DNA from: Agaribacillus sp965228415
Lineage (GTDB): Bacteria > Bacteroidota > Bacteroidia > Cytophagales > Cyclobacteriaceae
DNA length: 64,000 bases
Direction: 5' to 3'
NCBI GenBank assembly: GCA_965228415.1
Contig: OZ245814.1
Location: 5,208,001 to 5,272,000 of the forward strand
Part shown: in pieces, positions 9,257 to 17,720 of the stretch
Layout of the letters: each line of letters starts with the position of its first letter
Numbering within the stretch: position 1 is the first letter of the stretch
The notes under the pieces: model-generated
Seen by the model: the letters and a program-made list of their open reading frames with translations, nothing else
Told to the model about the DNA's origin: nothing
Databases searched by the model: none
Made by a program: the position numbers and the translations under genes

Positions 9257-9808
9257 ATGTCCGGAGATCGATATAGAATTAACGATCAAAATGCTACCTA
9301 TTTTTTGACCTTAACCGTTGTGGACTGGGTGGATGTATTTACCAGATCTTCGCATAAGCTGGTAATTGTAGATGCCTTAAACTATTGTGTCCAAAACAAG
9401 GGCCTTAAAATTTATGCCTGGTGCCTTATGTCTAATCACCTGCATTTGATTGGACAAGCCGAACAAAATCATAAGCTTTCCGATATCTTGAGAGATTTTA
9501 AAAAATTCACGGCAAAGGCAATTATTAAATTGATAGATAATGAGCCTGAAAGCCGTAGAGATTGGATGCTTTATAGATTTGAGTATGCTGGAAAATATTT
9601 GAAAAGGATAAAAACCTACAAATTTTGGCAGGACGGCAATCATGCCATTGAACTTGATGATCACAGGATTTTTGAACAGAAGTTAAATTATGTTCATGAA
9701 AACCCAGTTACTTCCATGATAACCGAAGAACCGGAAAATTATCTTTTTAGTTCGGCAAGAGATTATGCTGGTTATAAAGGATTGGTCAATATAGATTTTA
9801 CAGGTTGA
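9257..9808 (+). CDS. REP-associated tyrosine transposase (RAYT, IS200-like Y1 transposase family)
   Basis: A protein of 183 residues with the marks of the HUH/Y1 superfamily: TYFLTLTVVDW near the start, the metal-binding HxH motif in SNHLHLIGQ (His61, His63), and a candidate catalytic Tyr145 in KLNYVHENPV. FWQDGNHA and the ending ENYLFSSARDYAG are typical of RAYTs. RAYTs are single-strand nucleases that recognise REP hairpins. They are usually single-copy and domesticated rather than mobile insertion sequences. This one sits inside an array of hairpin-bearing repeats, exactly the expected partner sequence. The ATG at 9257 directly follows repeat unit 3, and the TGA stop lies within the start of a partial repeat unit. 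All key residues appear intact, so it is probably active or recently so. Confidence 0.92.
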   Translation: MSGDRYRINDQNATYFLTLTVVDWVDVFTRSSHKLVIVDALNYCVQNKGLKIYAWCLMSNHLHLIGQAEQNHKLSDILRDFKKFTAKAIIKLIDNEPESRRDWMLYRFEYAGKYLKRIKTYKFWQDGNHAIELDDHRIFEQKLNYVHENPVTSMITEEPENYLFSSARDYAGYKGLVNIDFTG

Positions 9809-10255
9809 GTTAAAAACTCAAAGCCATTGGGTCCTCGTTGCAAACGAGGACCAGTGTATATTATTTTTCAATAAACCTTCTCGTCCGCATTTTAGGGTTT
9901 GGTTTTGCGCAGGCCAATGCGGATGCCGTGGTTTGACATTTGCAATGGTTGATAACGTATTTTTGGATGGAGGTTTTACTTTTTGTTGTAAAATTGAGTT
10001 AAAAACTCAGGGCCATTAGATCCTCGTTGCAAACGAGGACCAGTGCTTGTGTTATTTTTAAACTTTAAAAAACCCTTTCTCGTCCGCATTTTAGGGTTGA
10101 ATTTGGAGCAGGCTAATGCGGATGCGATGGTTTGACATTTGCAATGTTTGATGACGTATTTTTGGAAAGAGGCTTTACTTTTTGTTGTTAAATATAGTTA
10201 TAAACTCAGAACCGTTATATCCTTGTCGTAAACGAGCACCAGTGCTTATTTTATT
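9805..10255 (+). repeat. REP-like array, downstream block (half unit plus two units)
   Basis: After the transposase comes the right half of a unit (9805-9882, starting at the GAGTT-AAA-AACTC hairpin) and then two full units anchored at 9888 and 10087. Dyads TCCGCATT/AATGCGGA are intact in both (9884-9891 / 9916-9923; 10083-10090 / 10115-10122). The last unit has a degraded terminal hairpin near 10215-10235. The block ends about 40 bp before ccmB. Confidence 0.9.
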
Positions 10256-10294
10256 TTCATCATTGCCATTTCCTGTTAACTTTACACCGTGTTA

Positions 10295-10957
10295 ATGAAG
10301 GAAATACGGATACTGCTTAGAAAAGAGTTTATACTGGAATGGCGGCAGCGCTATGCACTGAATGGTATGTTGCTGTATGTTGGCAGTACTATTTTTATCT
10401 GCTACATGAGTTTCAACGTCAACATGTCACAACTCAATGTCATCACCTGGAACGCCCTTTTTTGGATCGTCATGTTATTTAATGCTGTTAGTGCCATTGC
10501 CAAAAGTTTTATGCAGGAAAGAGAAGAGAGGCAATTGTATTACTATACGCTGGTGAGCCCACAAAGCATCATCGTTGCCAAGACAATTTACAATGTTTTT
10601 TTAATGTTTTCCCTGACAATTCTGGCTTATCTGGTTTATTCACTGGTGCTGGGAAATAAGGTAGAAGATCAGTTATTATTTGGTGTAGGCATGTTTTTAG
10701 GTGCCCTGGGCTTTTCGGTCTCATTGACGATGGTGTCCAGTATCGCTGCCAAAGCCAGCAATAACACAACGCTTATGGCCATTTTAAGTTTCCCGGTGAT
10801 ACTGCCTATTATTTTAATGGTCATTAAAATTTCGAAAAATGCTATCGATGGCATTGAAAGAAGTGAGAGCTATAACGAAATTATCACCCTACTGGCTATC
10901 AATGTAATTGTTGGAGCCGTATCTTATCTGTTGTTTCCTTATATCTGGCGAAGCTAA
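10295..10957 (+). CDS. ccmB: Heme exporter subunit CcmB (ABC permease)
   Basis: A protein of 220 residues from the ATG at 10295; a GTG six bases earlier (10289) is an alternative. It has a cytoplasmic N-terminus with the family look (EIRILLRKEFILEWRQRYALNG) and about six membrane segments, and the conserved EREERQLYYYTLVSPQ segment follows helix 2. CcmB pairs with the ATPase CcmA and CcmC to release holo-CcmE during cytochrome c maturation. It leads the ccm cluster, but no ccmA lies in the window. The usual upstream position is occupied by the RAYT repeat array, whose last unit ends about 40 bp before this start. The promoter may therefore lie within the repeats. Confidence 0.88.
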   Translation: MKEIRILLRKEFILEWRQRYALNGMLLYVGSTIFICYMSFNVNMSQLNVITWNALFWIVMLFNAVSAIAKSFMQEREERQLYYYTLVSPQSIIVAKTIYNVFLMFSLTILAYLVYSLVLGNKVEDQLLFGVGMFLGALGFSVSLTMVSSIAAKASNNTTLMAILSFPVILPIILMVIKISKNAIDGIERSESYNEIITLLAINVIVGAVSYLLFPYIWRS

Positions 10958-11086
10958 CCCTCCATATCAGTGGGATAAACGACGGAAAGCTCGACATAAA
11001 TCTCCTTGTACAAACGCTGGTCTGAAGTAGTTAATATACTCAGGAACTATCATCCTATTTGCTATTAATCTTTGGGATGGTTTCCT

Positions 11087-11094
11087 TATATTTG
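11087..11094 (+). promoter_or_regulatory. Candidate Bacteroidota -7 element upstream of ccmC
   Basis: TATATTTG matches the Bacteroidota -7 consensus TAnnTTTG and lies 46 bp before the chosen ccmC start. No well-spaced -33 TTTG was found (one at 11058-11061 is 25 bp away). It suggests ccmC may have its own promoter. Confidence 0.4.
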
Positions 11095-11140
11095 CCCAAA
11101 CAAACAAACGCCCCTTTTAAAGGGGTCTGGGGGTTATTTA

Positions 11141-11812
11141 ATGAACTTCGTAAAGCAAAGTTGGTGGAAAATTTTGACCGTAATTTTGGTTTTTTATACC
11201 ATTATCGGAGGGTTTTTGTTTGATGCACCCAGGCTGGCCATTGTCAACGAAACTATCCGGAATTTATATTTCCATGTGCCAATGTGGTTTGCCATGGTCA
11301 CCATGTTATTAATCTCAACCATTTATTCCATTAAATACCTCAACAAGCGGAACTCCCTGCACGATGTTGTGGCCAATGAATTTGCCAACGTCGGTATATT
11401 ATTAGGTATTTTAGGATTGTGTACAGGAAGTATTTGGGCCCGGTTTACCTGGGGAGCATGGTGGGTAAATGACCCGCAACTGAATGCGGCGGCGATTGGC
11501 GTATTGATCTATTTGGCCTATGCCGTGCTTAGAAATTCCATCGAAGATGATCAGAAACGGGGTACGGTAAGCGGCGTGTATAACATCTTCGCTTTTGCTG
11601 CCTTCGTTCCATTGATATTTGTCTTACCCAGGTTGGCAGACAATTCATTACATCCAGGTAAAGGGGGTAACCCCGGATTTAATGCCTACGACCTGGATAG
11701 TAAGTTGAGGTTGGTGTTTTATCCTGCGGTCGTTGGCTGGGCGTTGCTGGGTGTATGGCTTGCTAGTCTCGGCATAAGGATAAAAGCTTTGTACTTAAAA
11801 AGAGAGCATTAA
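11141..11812 (+). CDS. ccmC: Cytochrome c biogenesis heme-handling protein CcmC
   Basis: A protein of 223 residues from the ATG at 11141 (motif MNFVKQSWWKIL). A longer in-frame start at 11072 would add a segment with no membrane character that crosses the likely promoter, so it is rejected. Six membrane helices are visible. The heme-binding WWD-type motif reads WGAWWVNDPQLNAA, and the flanking histidines are present (NLYFHVPMWF; DNSLHPGKGGNP). CcmC loads heme onto CcmE at the outer face of the inner membrane. It is followed 12 bp later by the ccmD-like gene, so it is operonic. Confidence 0.92.
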   Translation: MNFVKQSWWKILTVILVFYTIIGGFLFDAPRLAIVNETIRNLYFHVPMWFAMVTMLLISTIYSIKYLNKRNSLHDVVANEFANVGILLGILGLCTGSIWARFTWGAWWVNDPQLNAAAIGVLIYLAYAVLRNSIEDDQKRGTVSGVYNIFAFAAFVPLIFVLPRLADNSLHPGKGGNPGFNAYDLDSKLRLVFYPAVVGWALLGVWLASLGIRIKALYLKREH

Positions 11813-11824
11813 AAAACAATATCT

Positions 11825-12061
11825 ATGAAAAAATACCTGTTAATAGCACTTTTGCTATGCTCACTTCAGACCTTAGCTCAAAAAATAGAGGTCAATGAAG
11901 AGGATTATGGTAATTTTGAAGTGGAAATGGCCGATGAAATGAGAAAAAGTGGGAAAATATACGTGGTGGTCCTGGTGTTGTCAGTAGTCATGGGCGGTAT
12001 TCTCACCTATATTATTGTAATCGATCGGAAATTAAAAAAGCTGGAACGCGAGATTAAATAA
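11825..12061 (+). CDS. CcmD family small membrane protein
   Basis: A protein of 78 residues. It has an N-terminal signal-like segment (KKYLLIALLLCSLQTLAQ), an acidic middle, and one membrane helix (IYVVVLVLSVVMGGILTYIIVI) followed by a basic tail (DRKLKKLEREIK). A single helix plus a charged cytoplasmic tail is the hallmark of CcmD, which bridges CcmC and the ABC exporter and helps release holo-CcmE. The position between ccmC and ccmE supports the call. The extra N-terminal segment is longer than in proteobacterial CcmD; Bacteroidota versions are often like this. Confidence 0.75.
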   Translation: MKKYLLIALLLCSLQTLAQKIEVNEEDYGNFEVEMADEMRKSGKIYVVVLVLSVVMGGILTYIIVIDRKLKKLEREIK

Positions 12062-12369
12062 GGTGCTGGTTGTTACCGCCAATAATTTAGACCTACCGCA
12101 CCAAGGTAATTTTCGAAATTAGAGGGATTTAAAGCATTTTGCTTTAAATTTGTTTAAACTTTCCAGGCGTATTAGGGGTTAACGAATTTAATACAATAAA
12201 TGTCATTTAATGTGTTGTTGAAAATAAATTAGGATGCATTGAAACCGGTATGCTTGATATAATTATTAAATAGCCACCGCATATCTCTGAGTCCTTTGCG
12301 GAGGCGCAAGGGGAATGATTATAACAAGTATCAAAGGTTCCATCTGATAATAAAAATTATGATAAACGG
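12062..12369. other. Intergenic region inside the ccm cluster with two dyads
   Basis: A gap of 308 bp between ccmD-like and ccmE. It contains a perfect 9-bp dyad TTTAAAGCA-TTT-TGCTTTAAA (12128-12148) and a second imperfect dyad around CCTTTGCG...CGCAAGGG (about 12293-12312). No open frame was found. The region may contain a partial terminator and a second promoter that separates ccmBCD from ccmEF. Confidence 0.5.
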
Positions 12370-12777
12370 ATGAAAAAATCGCACATTTTCTTATTGATAG
12401 TAATAGCCATCGCCGTAGGGGTAGTGATATCCACGGCTGGGGACGCCAGTTCTTACGTAAATTTTAAAACGGCCATGGAAATGAAAGAGCGCGGAGACGA
12501 TAACATGGTGCACGTGGTAGGAGAGTTAAAGAAAGACGATCAGGGACGGATAGTCGGCATTACACCCGGTGAAAACAGGTTGTCTTTTTCATTTATTATG
12601 GTGGATGACCACCAGCAGGAACAATTGGTTGTTTACAAAGAACCAATGCCTACGGACTTTACAAAATCCGAGAAAGTGGTAGTCGTAGGAAATTATCATA
12701 ATGACACCTTTGTTGCTGATAAGATATTATTAAAATGCCCATCGAAATATGAGGAAACCCAAATTCAGGCAAATTGA
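12370..12777 (+). CDS. ccmE: Heme chaperone CcmE, cysteine (CXXXY) variant
   Basis: A protein of 135 residues with an N-terminal membrane anchor (HIFLLIVIAIAVGVVIS) and an OB-fold domain (VHVVGELKKDDQGRIVG, VVVVGNYHNDTFVADKILLKCPSKYEE). In most bacteria CcmE binds heme covalently through the His of an HXXXY motif. Here that position reads C-P-S-K-Y (Cys123, Tyr127), so this is the CXXXY type known from some archaea and sulfate reducers. It lies 43 bp before ccmF. It receives heme from CcmC and passes it to CcmF for attachment to apocytochromes. The variant implies different heme-linkage chemistry from the E. coli model. Confidence 0.9.
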   Translation: MKKSHIFLLIVIAIAVGVVISTAGDASSYVNFKTAMEMKERGDDNMVHVVGELKKDDQGRIVGITPGENRLSFSFIMVDDHQQEQLVVYKEPMPTDFTKSEKVVVVGNYHNDTFVADKILLKCPSKYEETQIQAN

Positions 12778-12820
12778 TCTGGCTGTTTTAACCCCATATC
12801 TTTTAAAACCCTGATAAATT

Positions 12821-15364
12821 ATGGTACATTCTTTCGTAGGTAACCTGGGGCATTTATTGATTATTGTTGCTTTTGTTTCCTCTATCCTTGCGGCTGTAAC
12901 CTATTTTTTTGCCTCCAGTGACAATCCTTTAAAGGCCAGGGAATGGCAGGTTTTCGCCAGGATGTCTTTTTTTGTTCATGCTATCGCCGTGTTCGCTACG
13001 GTATATTGTCTTTTTCATATAATTGCCAATTACTACTACGAATATCATTACCCCTGGAAGGTCTCTGATCGCAACTTGCCGGTTATCTACAAGATCTCAA
13101 GTTTATGGCAGGATCAGGAAGGCAGCTTTTTACTGTGGATATTTTGGGATATGGTATTGGGTCTGGTAATCATCTTTACCAACAAGTATTGGGAGGCGCC
13201 GGTGATGACAATCTTTGCCCTGGTTCAGGCCTTTCTTGCCTCCATGATATTGGGGGTAGTAATTCCAGGGATCAATCTCAAGATAGGCAGTGACCCATTT
13301 ATATTATTGCGCGATGTATTTTACAACGATGAAATATTCAGGCTGAATCCTAATTTTGTCCCTGCCGACGGTACCGGGCTTAATCCATTACTTCAAAATT
13401 ACTGGATGGCGATTCATCCCCCCACACTGTTTTTGGGTTTTGCTACCACCCTGGTCCCTTTTGCCTACTGTATCGCAGGTTTATGGAAAAAAAGATATAC
13501 CGAATGGATACGACCAGCCTTACCATGGTCTCTTTTTTCAGCCGTAACCCTGGGTACAGGTATCTTGATGGGTGGCTATTGGGCTTATGAAACGTTGAAT
13601 TTTGAGGGTTTCTGGAACTGGGATCCTGTTGAAAATGCCTCCCTGGTGCCGTGGCTGACTTTGGTCGCCAGCTATCATACTATGATTGCTTATCGCAACA
13701 GCACCACCGCCCTGAAAACAGCTATCATTCTTATTGTAGTGACCTTTATTTTGGTTTTATACTCTACCTTTTTAACACGTAGCGGTGTGCTTGGTGATGC
13801 TTCGGTGCATTCATTTACTGATTTGGGATTATCGGGACAGTTATTGATTTACCTGTTGGCTTTTATGGTATTGTCGGTGTTCCTGATAATTATTCGCTGG
13901 AAAGATATTCCTGGCGGTGGCAAAGAGGTATCTACCTATTCCCGTGAATTTTGGATTTTTATGGGAGCCACAACTTTGTGTTTGATGGCTTTTCAGGTGA
14001 TAGTCGCTACGTCCATACCCGTGTTCAATGAAATTATTGAGTGGTTTGGAGGTATTGGCAACATTGCCGCGCCTTCTGATCCTGCATCTTTTTATTCCAG
14101 TAAACAGCTCTGGTTTGCTATATTTTTGGCAATTTTTTCAGGCACCGGGCAGTTTTTCTGGTGGAAGAAAATGGAAAAGGAGAAACTAAAAGCAGCTTTA
14201 ACCTATCCTTTTGTCATTACACTCGTGCTGGCTGGACTGGTAATTGTCGTAGCCAAGGTAAAGGATTTCAGTTACATTTTATTATTAACTGCCAGCATTT
14301 ACTCTGCCATTGCCAATGGCAGTATATTAATAAAACTATTGAAGAGCAATATTAACCTGGCCGGAGGATCAATCGCCCATATTGGAATCGCCATGATGTT
14401 GATCGGTATTTTGTTTTCTACCGGTTACTCGAAAGTGGTTTCTCTCAACAAAAGCGGCTTGAAGATATTCGCTGACGTTGAAGAGGAATTTAACCTGGAG
14501 AATATAGTCCTGTTTTTAAATCAGTCCCAGAAGATGGAGCCCTACGACCTTACTTATAAAGGCAGGAGACTGGATGTAAAGGGAGTGCCGGGTTACGTAG
14601 ATTTCAACGACCTCGGGCCTACGGAAGACAGGACCAAGGCCATAGCGCTCGACGATATAAGTGTAAACGGGAAGATCTATGCGAATAAAGGGGATACGGT
14701 AAAGATCCATCCTGAGAACATTTATTTTCAGGTAGATTATGTGGATAAACGGGGTAAAAATTTTTCCCTGTTTCCCCGAATGCAGATAAATGAAAGCATG
14801 GGTAATGTATCCTCTCCCGATATCAAGAGATACCTTACCAAAGATTTATATACCCACCTTAATTATGCGCCCTACCTCACCCCCGAAGATCAGGTGGAAT
14901 GGAGTGATCCGGAAACGCATACGGTAAAGCTGGGGCAGCGATTTTTTATAAATGATTTTGTCACTATTCTCGATAAGGTGGAAAGGGTGGAAAATGTAGC
15001 TGAGCTTGGCCTGAATGAGTCAGATCTTGCGGTCAGGGCCTCTATCAGTATTTTTAGTAATGAAGGAAAGTATACGATAGAACCGTTGTATATTATCCGT
15101 GAGAGAATGTTGGGAAGAGTGCCGGAAACGCTGCAGGAATTAGGGATACAAATGATTTTCAGCAAAATCGATCCCCAGACCAATGAATTCACTTTTGAGG
15201 TACGAACCACACAACGGGATTTTATCGTGCTAAAAGCTGTTCAAAAACCAGGTATCAATGTTTTATGGACAGGCACCATGGTGATGATCCTTGGCTTTAT
15301 TATCGCCATCAGAAGGCGCTATCGCGAATTTATAAAAATGAGGAATAAAGGAACGGAACTGTAA
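12821..15364 (+). CDS. ccmF: Cytochrome c heme lyase subunit CcmF
   Basis: A protein of 847 residues with about 14-15 membrane helices. The WWD signature is present (EGFWNWDPVENASLVPWL), together with the upstream conserved QDQEGSFLLWIFW and MAIHPPTLFLGF segments that hold conserved His residues. A large periplasmic domain lies near the C-terminus (about residues 550-800), followed by a last helix and the basic tail RRRYREFIKMRNK. CcmF takes heme from holo-CcmE and ligates it to CXXCH apocytochromes. It is much longer than the CcsA/ResC proteins and clearly CcmF. It converges with udk, 2 bp apart. Confidence 0.93.
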   Translation: MVHSFVGNLGHLLIIVAFVSSILAAVTYFFASSDNPLKAREWQVFARMSFFVHAIAVFATVYCLFHIIANYYYEYHYPWKVSDRNLPVIYKISSLWQDQEGSFLLWIFWDMVLGLVIIFTNKYWEAPVMTIFALVQAFLASMILGVVIPGINLKIGSDPFILLRDVFYNDEIFRLNPNFVPADGTGLNPLLQNYWMAIHPPTLFLGFATTLVPFAYCIAGLWKKRYTEWIRPALPWSLFSAVTLGTGILMGGYWAYETLNFEGFWNWDPVENASLVPWLTLVASYHTMIAYRNSTTALKTAIILIVVTFILVLYSTFLTRSGVLGDASVHSFTDLGLSGQLLIYLLAFMVLSVFLIIIRWKDIPGGGKEVSTYSREFWIFMGATTLCLMAFQVIVATSIPVFNEIIEWFGGIGNIAAPSDPASFYSSKQLWFAIFLAIFSGTGQFFWWKKMEKEKLKAALTYPFVITLVLAGLVIVVAKVKDFSYILLLTASIYSAIANGSILIKLLKSNINLAGGSIAHIGIAMMLIGILFSTGYSKVVSLNKSGLKIFADVEEEFNLENIVLFLNQSQKMEPYDLTYKGRRLDVKGVPGYVDFNDLGPTEDRTKAIALDDISVNGKIYANKGDTVKIHPENIYFQVDYVDKRGKNFSLFPRMQINESMGNVSSPDIKRYLTKDLYTHLNYAPYLTPEDQVEWSDPETHTVKLGQRFFINDFVTILDKVERVENVAELGLNESDLAVRASISIFSNEGKYTIEPLYIIRERMLGRVPETLQELGIQMIFSKIDPQTNEFTFEVRTTQRDFIVLKAVQKPGINVLWTGTMVMILGFIIAIRRRYREFIKMRNKGTEL

Positions 15365-15366
15365 TG

Positions 15367-15981
15367 CTAGATTTTTGATCGCAGATAGGTTATTAATATC
15401 TCCAAGGCATTTTGCATATCTTTATTATTGGGAATGATGAGGTCCGATTCATGTTTATAGGGTTGTATAAACCTGGTGTAGGTAGGAGCTACGTGATTTT
15501 CATAACGATACAGGACATCCTCCATGTCATAGCCTCGTTCCTGGTTGTCTCTGATGATCCTTCTTTTTAGTTTAACATGTTCCTTTGCCTCGATGAATAT
15601 CTTTAAATCCAGCACATCGGCAATTTTTTTATAATAGAAGACAAAAATACCTTCTACGATAATGATAGGCGCAGGTTTGATGAAGAGGGTCTTTGGGGAG
15701 GCGTTGGGATTATTAAATGTATATTCTGGCTTTTCGACTGTTTTACCCTCCTTCAATGCCTGAATATCCCTGGCAAATGACGTGTAATCCATGGATTCAG
15801 GTCTGTCAAAATTCTCAATACCATTATCATCAAGCGGTTGATCACGGATATCTTTGTAGTAGTTGTCCTGTGATAACAGGCAAAGTTCCGCTTCGGTGAA
15901 ATTTTTTATTAATTGGTTTAAGAAATAGGTTTTCCCTGAACCGCTCCCACCAGTAATACCCACTAAATAACGTGATTTCAT
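15367..15981 (-). CDS. udk: Uridine kinase
   Basis: A protein of 204 residues with a P-loop GGSGSGKT at 11-18. The family's LSQDNYYKD motif follows, then FDRPESMD. Later motifs IIVEGIFVFYY (Walker B-like) and RRIIRDNQERGYD match uridine/cytidine kinases of the phosphoribulokinase/uridine kinase family. The enzyme phosphorylates uridine and cytidine with ATP or GTP in pyrimidine salvage. It lies 7 bp downstream of rdgB on the minus strand, so the two are likely one transcript joining nucleotide salvage and nucleotide-pool cleaning. Confidence 0.92.
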   Translation of the reverse strand: MKSRYLVGITGGSGSGKTYFLNQLIKNFTEAELCLLSQDNYYKDIRDQPLDDNGIENFDRPESMDYTSFARDIQALKEGKTVEKPEYTFNNPNASPKTLFIKPAPIIIVEGIFVFYYKKIADVLDLKIFIEAKEHVKLKRRIIRDNQERGYDMEDVLYRYENHVAPTYTRFIQPYKHESDLIIPNNKDMQNALEILITYLRSKI

Positions 15982-15988
15982 TTTAGAT

Positions 15989-16573
15989 CTACCTGCTATT
16001 ATAGTTATTGAGGAAATGGGTTAGTTGGTGAATAGCTTTTGCCCTGTGGGATAATCGATTTTTTTCATCCAAGGTCATTTCCGCAAAGGTCTTGTCAGCG
16101 TTTTCAGGAACAAATATCGGATCGTAGCCAAATCCCTGCAATCCTCTCAGATTCTCAATGATCCGCCCCTCTACTTTACCCTCAAATTGATTTACCTCAC
16201 CCTCAATAATCAGACTGATAACGGTTTTGAACCGGGCATCGCGATTGTCCATAGGTGCCAGTCTTTCCAGCAACAGCCGCATGTTATCTTCACTATTTCT
16301 TTGACTTCCGGCATACCTGGCAGAATAAACGCCGGGCTCCCCGTTAAGAGCGGCAACCTCAAGTCCGGTATCGTCGGCAAAGCAATTGACCTTGTAATGA
16401 TCGTACACGTACTGTGCCTTTTCCAGGGAATTCCCCGCCAGTGTTTCCTGGTTTTCGGGCAACTCTTCGTTACATCCGATATCACTTAAACTCAATATGT
16501 TAAACCGCTCGCCGATGAGAGATCTGATTTCTTTGAGCTTATTTTGATTGTTAGTTGCAAAGCAAATGTTCAT
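15989..16573 (-). CDS. rdgB: Non-canonical purine NTP pyrophosphatase (RdgB/HAM1)
   Basis: A protein of 194 residues. It has the N-terminal substrate loop ATNNQNKLKEI, the catalytic DDTGLEVAALNGEPGVYSAR segment with its conserved Asp pair, and the C-terminal FGYDPIFVPE and SHRAKA motifs of the family. It hydrolyses ITP, dITP and XTP to monophosphates and keeps deaminated purines out of DNA. The length is typical. It is upstream of udk in the same direction. Confidence 0.95.
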   Translation of the reverse strand: MNICFATNNQNKLKEIRSLIGERFNILSLSDIGCNEELPENQETLAGNSLEKAQYVYDHYKVNCFADDTGLEVAALNGEPGVYSARYAGSQRNSEDNMRLLLERLAPMDNRDARFKTVISLIIEGEVNQFEGKVEGRIIENLRGLQGFGYDPIFVPENADKTFAEMTLDEKNRLSHRAKAIHQLTHFLNNYNSR

Positions 16574-16668
16574 GCACGAATTTTTGAAAAAATAATTTTA
16601 GCCAGCAATAGTTTTAACTGATCGTATTGATTGGCAATTCAATCGTTGTCCGATAGCCTGATATTGCC

Positions 16669-17631
16669 TTATAGAAAATCAACAACTTCCACTTCAAAAA
16701 CCAAGGTGGCATATGGTGGTATTTCGGAAGGAAAGGGACGCAGTGATCCCTGATTGATCAGATCTTCTATAATAACGGGAGGCGTAATGTATATATTTGG
16801 ACCATAGGCCAGGTGAGAAGGAATTAATAGAAAGCCCTTTTCTCCAACCGTAAGATCCTTAAACCCAAGATCCCAACCCTGAATGACCTGTCCGGCGCCT
16901 ACCTGGAAGTTAAACGGCTCATTTCTGTCAAACGAACTGTCAAATTTAAACCCGTCTAATAGCGTTCCTGTGTAATTAACACTAATTAACTGCCGGTTAT
17001 TCGGAGGATCTCCGGTGCCGGCTTCAGTTTGTACATAATATAAACCATCTTCCTTGGCTTCAGCTCCCTGAAGGCCCTGCGCTTCCAGATATTGTAAAAT
17101 TCTATCCTTTTCCGTTGCTTTTTGAGATTCCACGTCATCAATTCTAACTACCTCGATTTCAAGCCTGGTGATTCCTAACGCCGGAATTAAACTTTGGTAG
17201 GAATAATTGGAATAAGACAAATCAGAAGGTATAAAAAATTCATACGTCTCTCCCACCCTCATTTCTTCCAGCGCCAATTCTAGCCCGGCAGGTATGACCA
17301 ACAGTCCTCCAAACAATATTTGGACCGGGTCATCCGGTGCTTCTACACTGTGTATGACCTGTCCGTTTAATATTGACAAATTATAGTAAACAGATACAAT
17401 ATCATTGTTCTGCACAGCTTCTCCGCTTTCATTGGTCACAAGTGGTCTGAAATAAAAGCCACGATCCGATTTTTCCGCGGTTATATTGTTCGTTGACAAA
17501 AAGTCTTCAATAATGCCTTGATCGGTCAGTAGCTGCTGGTTTAAAGGTTCGTCATCATCTGAACAGGCCACCAGCGTCGCCAGGCAAAAGGTGAAAATTA
17601 AACTTCTTTTTATAAGTCGGCCAGTCTTCAT
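16669..17631 (-). CDS. FKBP-type peptidyl-prolyl isomerase lipoprotein with two FKBP-like domains
   Basis: A protein of 320 residues. The signal peptide ends in a lipobox (FCLATLVACSDDDEP), which points to a lipoprotein of the periplasm or outer membrane. A first FKBP-like domain covers about residues 60-165 (VSVYYNLSILNGQVIHS, LEEMRVGETYEFFIPSDL) and is divergent. The second, residues about 200-320, is canonical (VNYTGTLLDGFKFDSSFDR, VIQGWDLGFKDLTVGEKGFLLIPSHLAYG, LVFEVEVVDFL). It probably assists folding of envelope proteins. It lies 89 bp after a second FKBP lipoprotein gene on the same strand. Confidence 0.85.
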   Translation of the reverse strand: MKTGRLIKRSLIFTFCLATLVACSDDDEPLNQQLLTDQGIIEDFLSTNNITAEKSDRGFYFRPLVTNESGEAVQNNDIVSVYYNLSILNGQVIHSVEAPDDPVQILFGGLLVIPAGLELALEEMRVGETYEFFIPSDLSYSNYSYQSLIPALGITRLEIEVVRIDDVESQKATEKDRILQYLEAQGLQGAEAKEDGLYYVQTEAGTGDPPNNRQLISVNYTGTLLDGFKFDSSFDRNEPFNFQVGAGQVIQGWDLGFKDLTVGEKGFLLIPSHLAYGPNIYITPPVIIEDLINQGSLRPFPSEIPPYATLVFEVEVVDFL

Positions 17632-17720
17632 GTCTTTCAGTATTTAGAAATAACTATTACTACTAACAAATATTCTTAATACGAAGTTCTTTGCTTTTTA
17701 TTGGATAATAATTGGATTGA

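Noticed and set aside
8672..10255. Regularly spaced repeats as a possible CRISPR array
   Set aside because: Units are about 199 bp and similar over their whole length, with no unique spacers; a RAYT gene sits within. They are REP-like.
11111..11125. Palindrome CCCCTTTTAAAGGGG before ccmC
   Set aside because: Short and of simple composition; similar words are common in Bacteroidota intergenic DNA. It may be a dispersed repeat but cannot be shown here.
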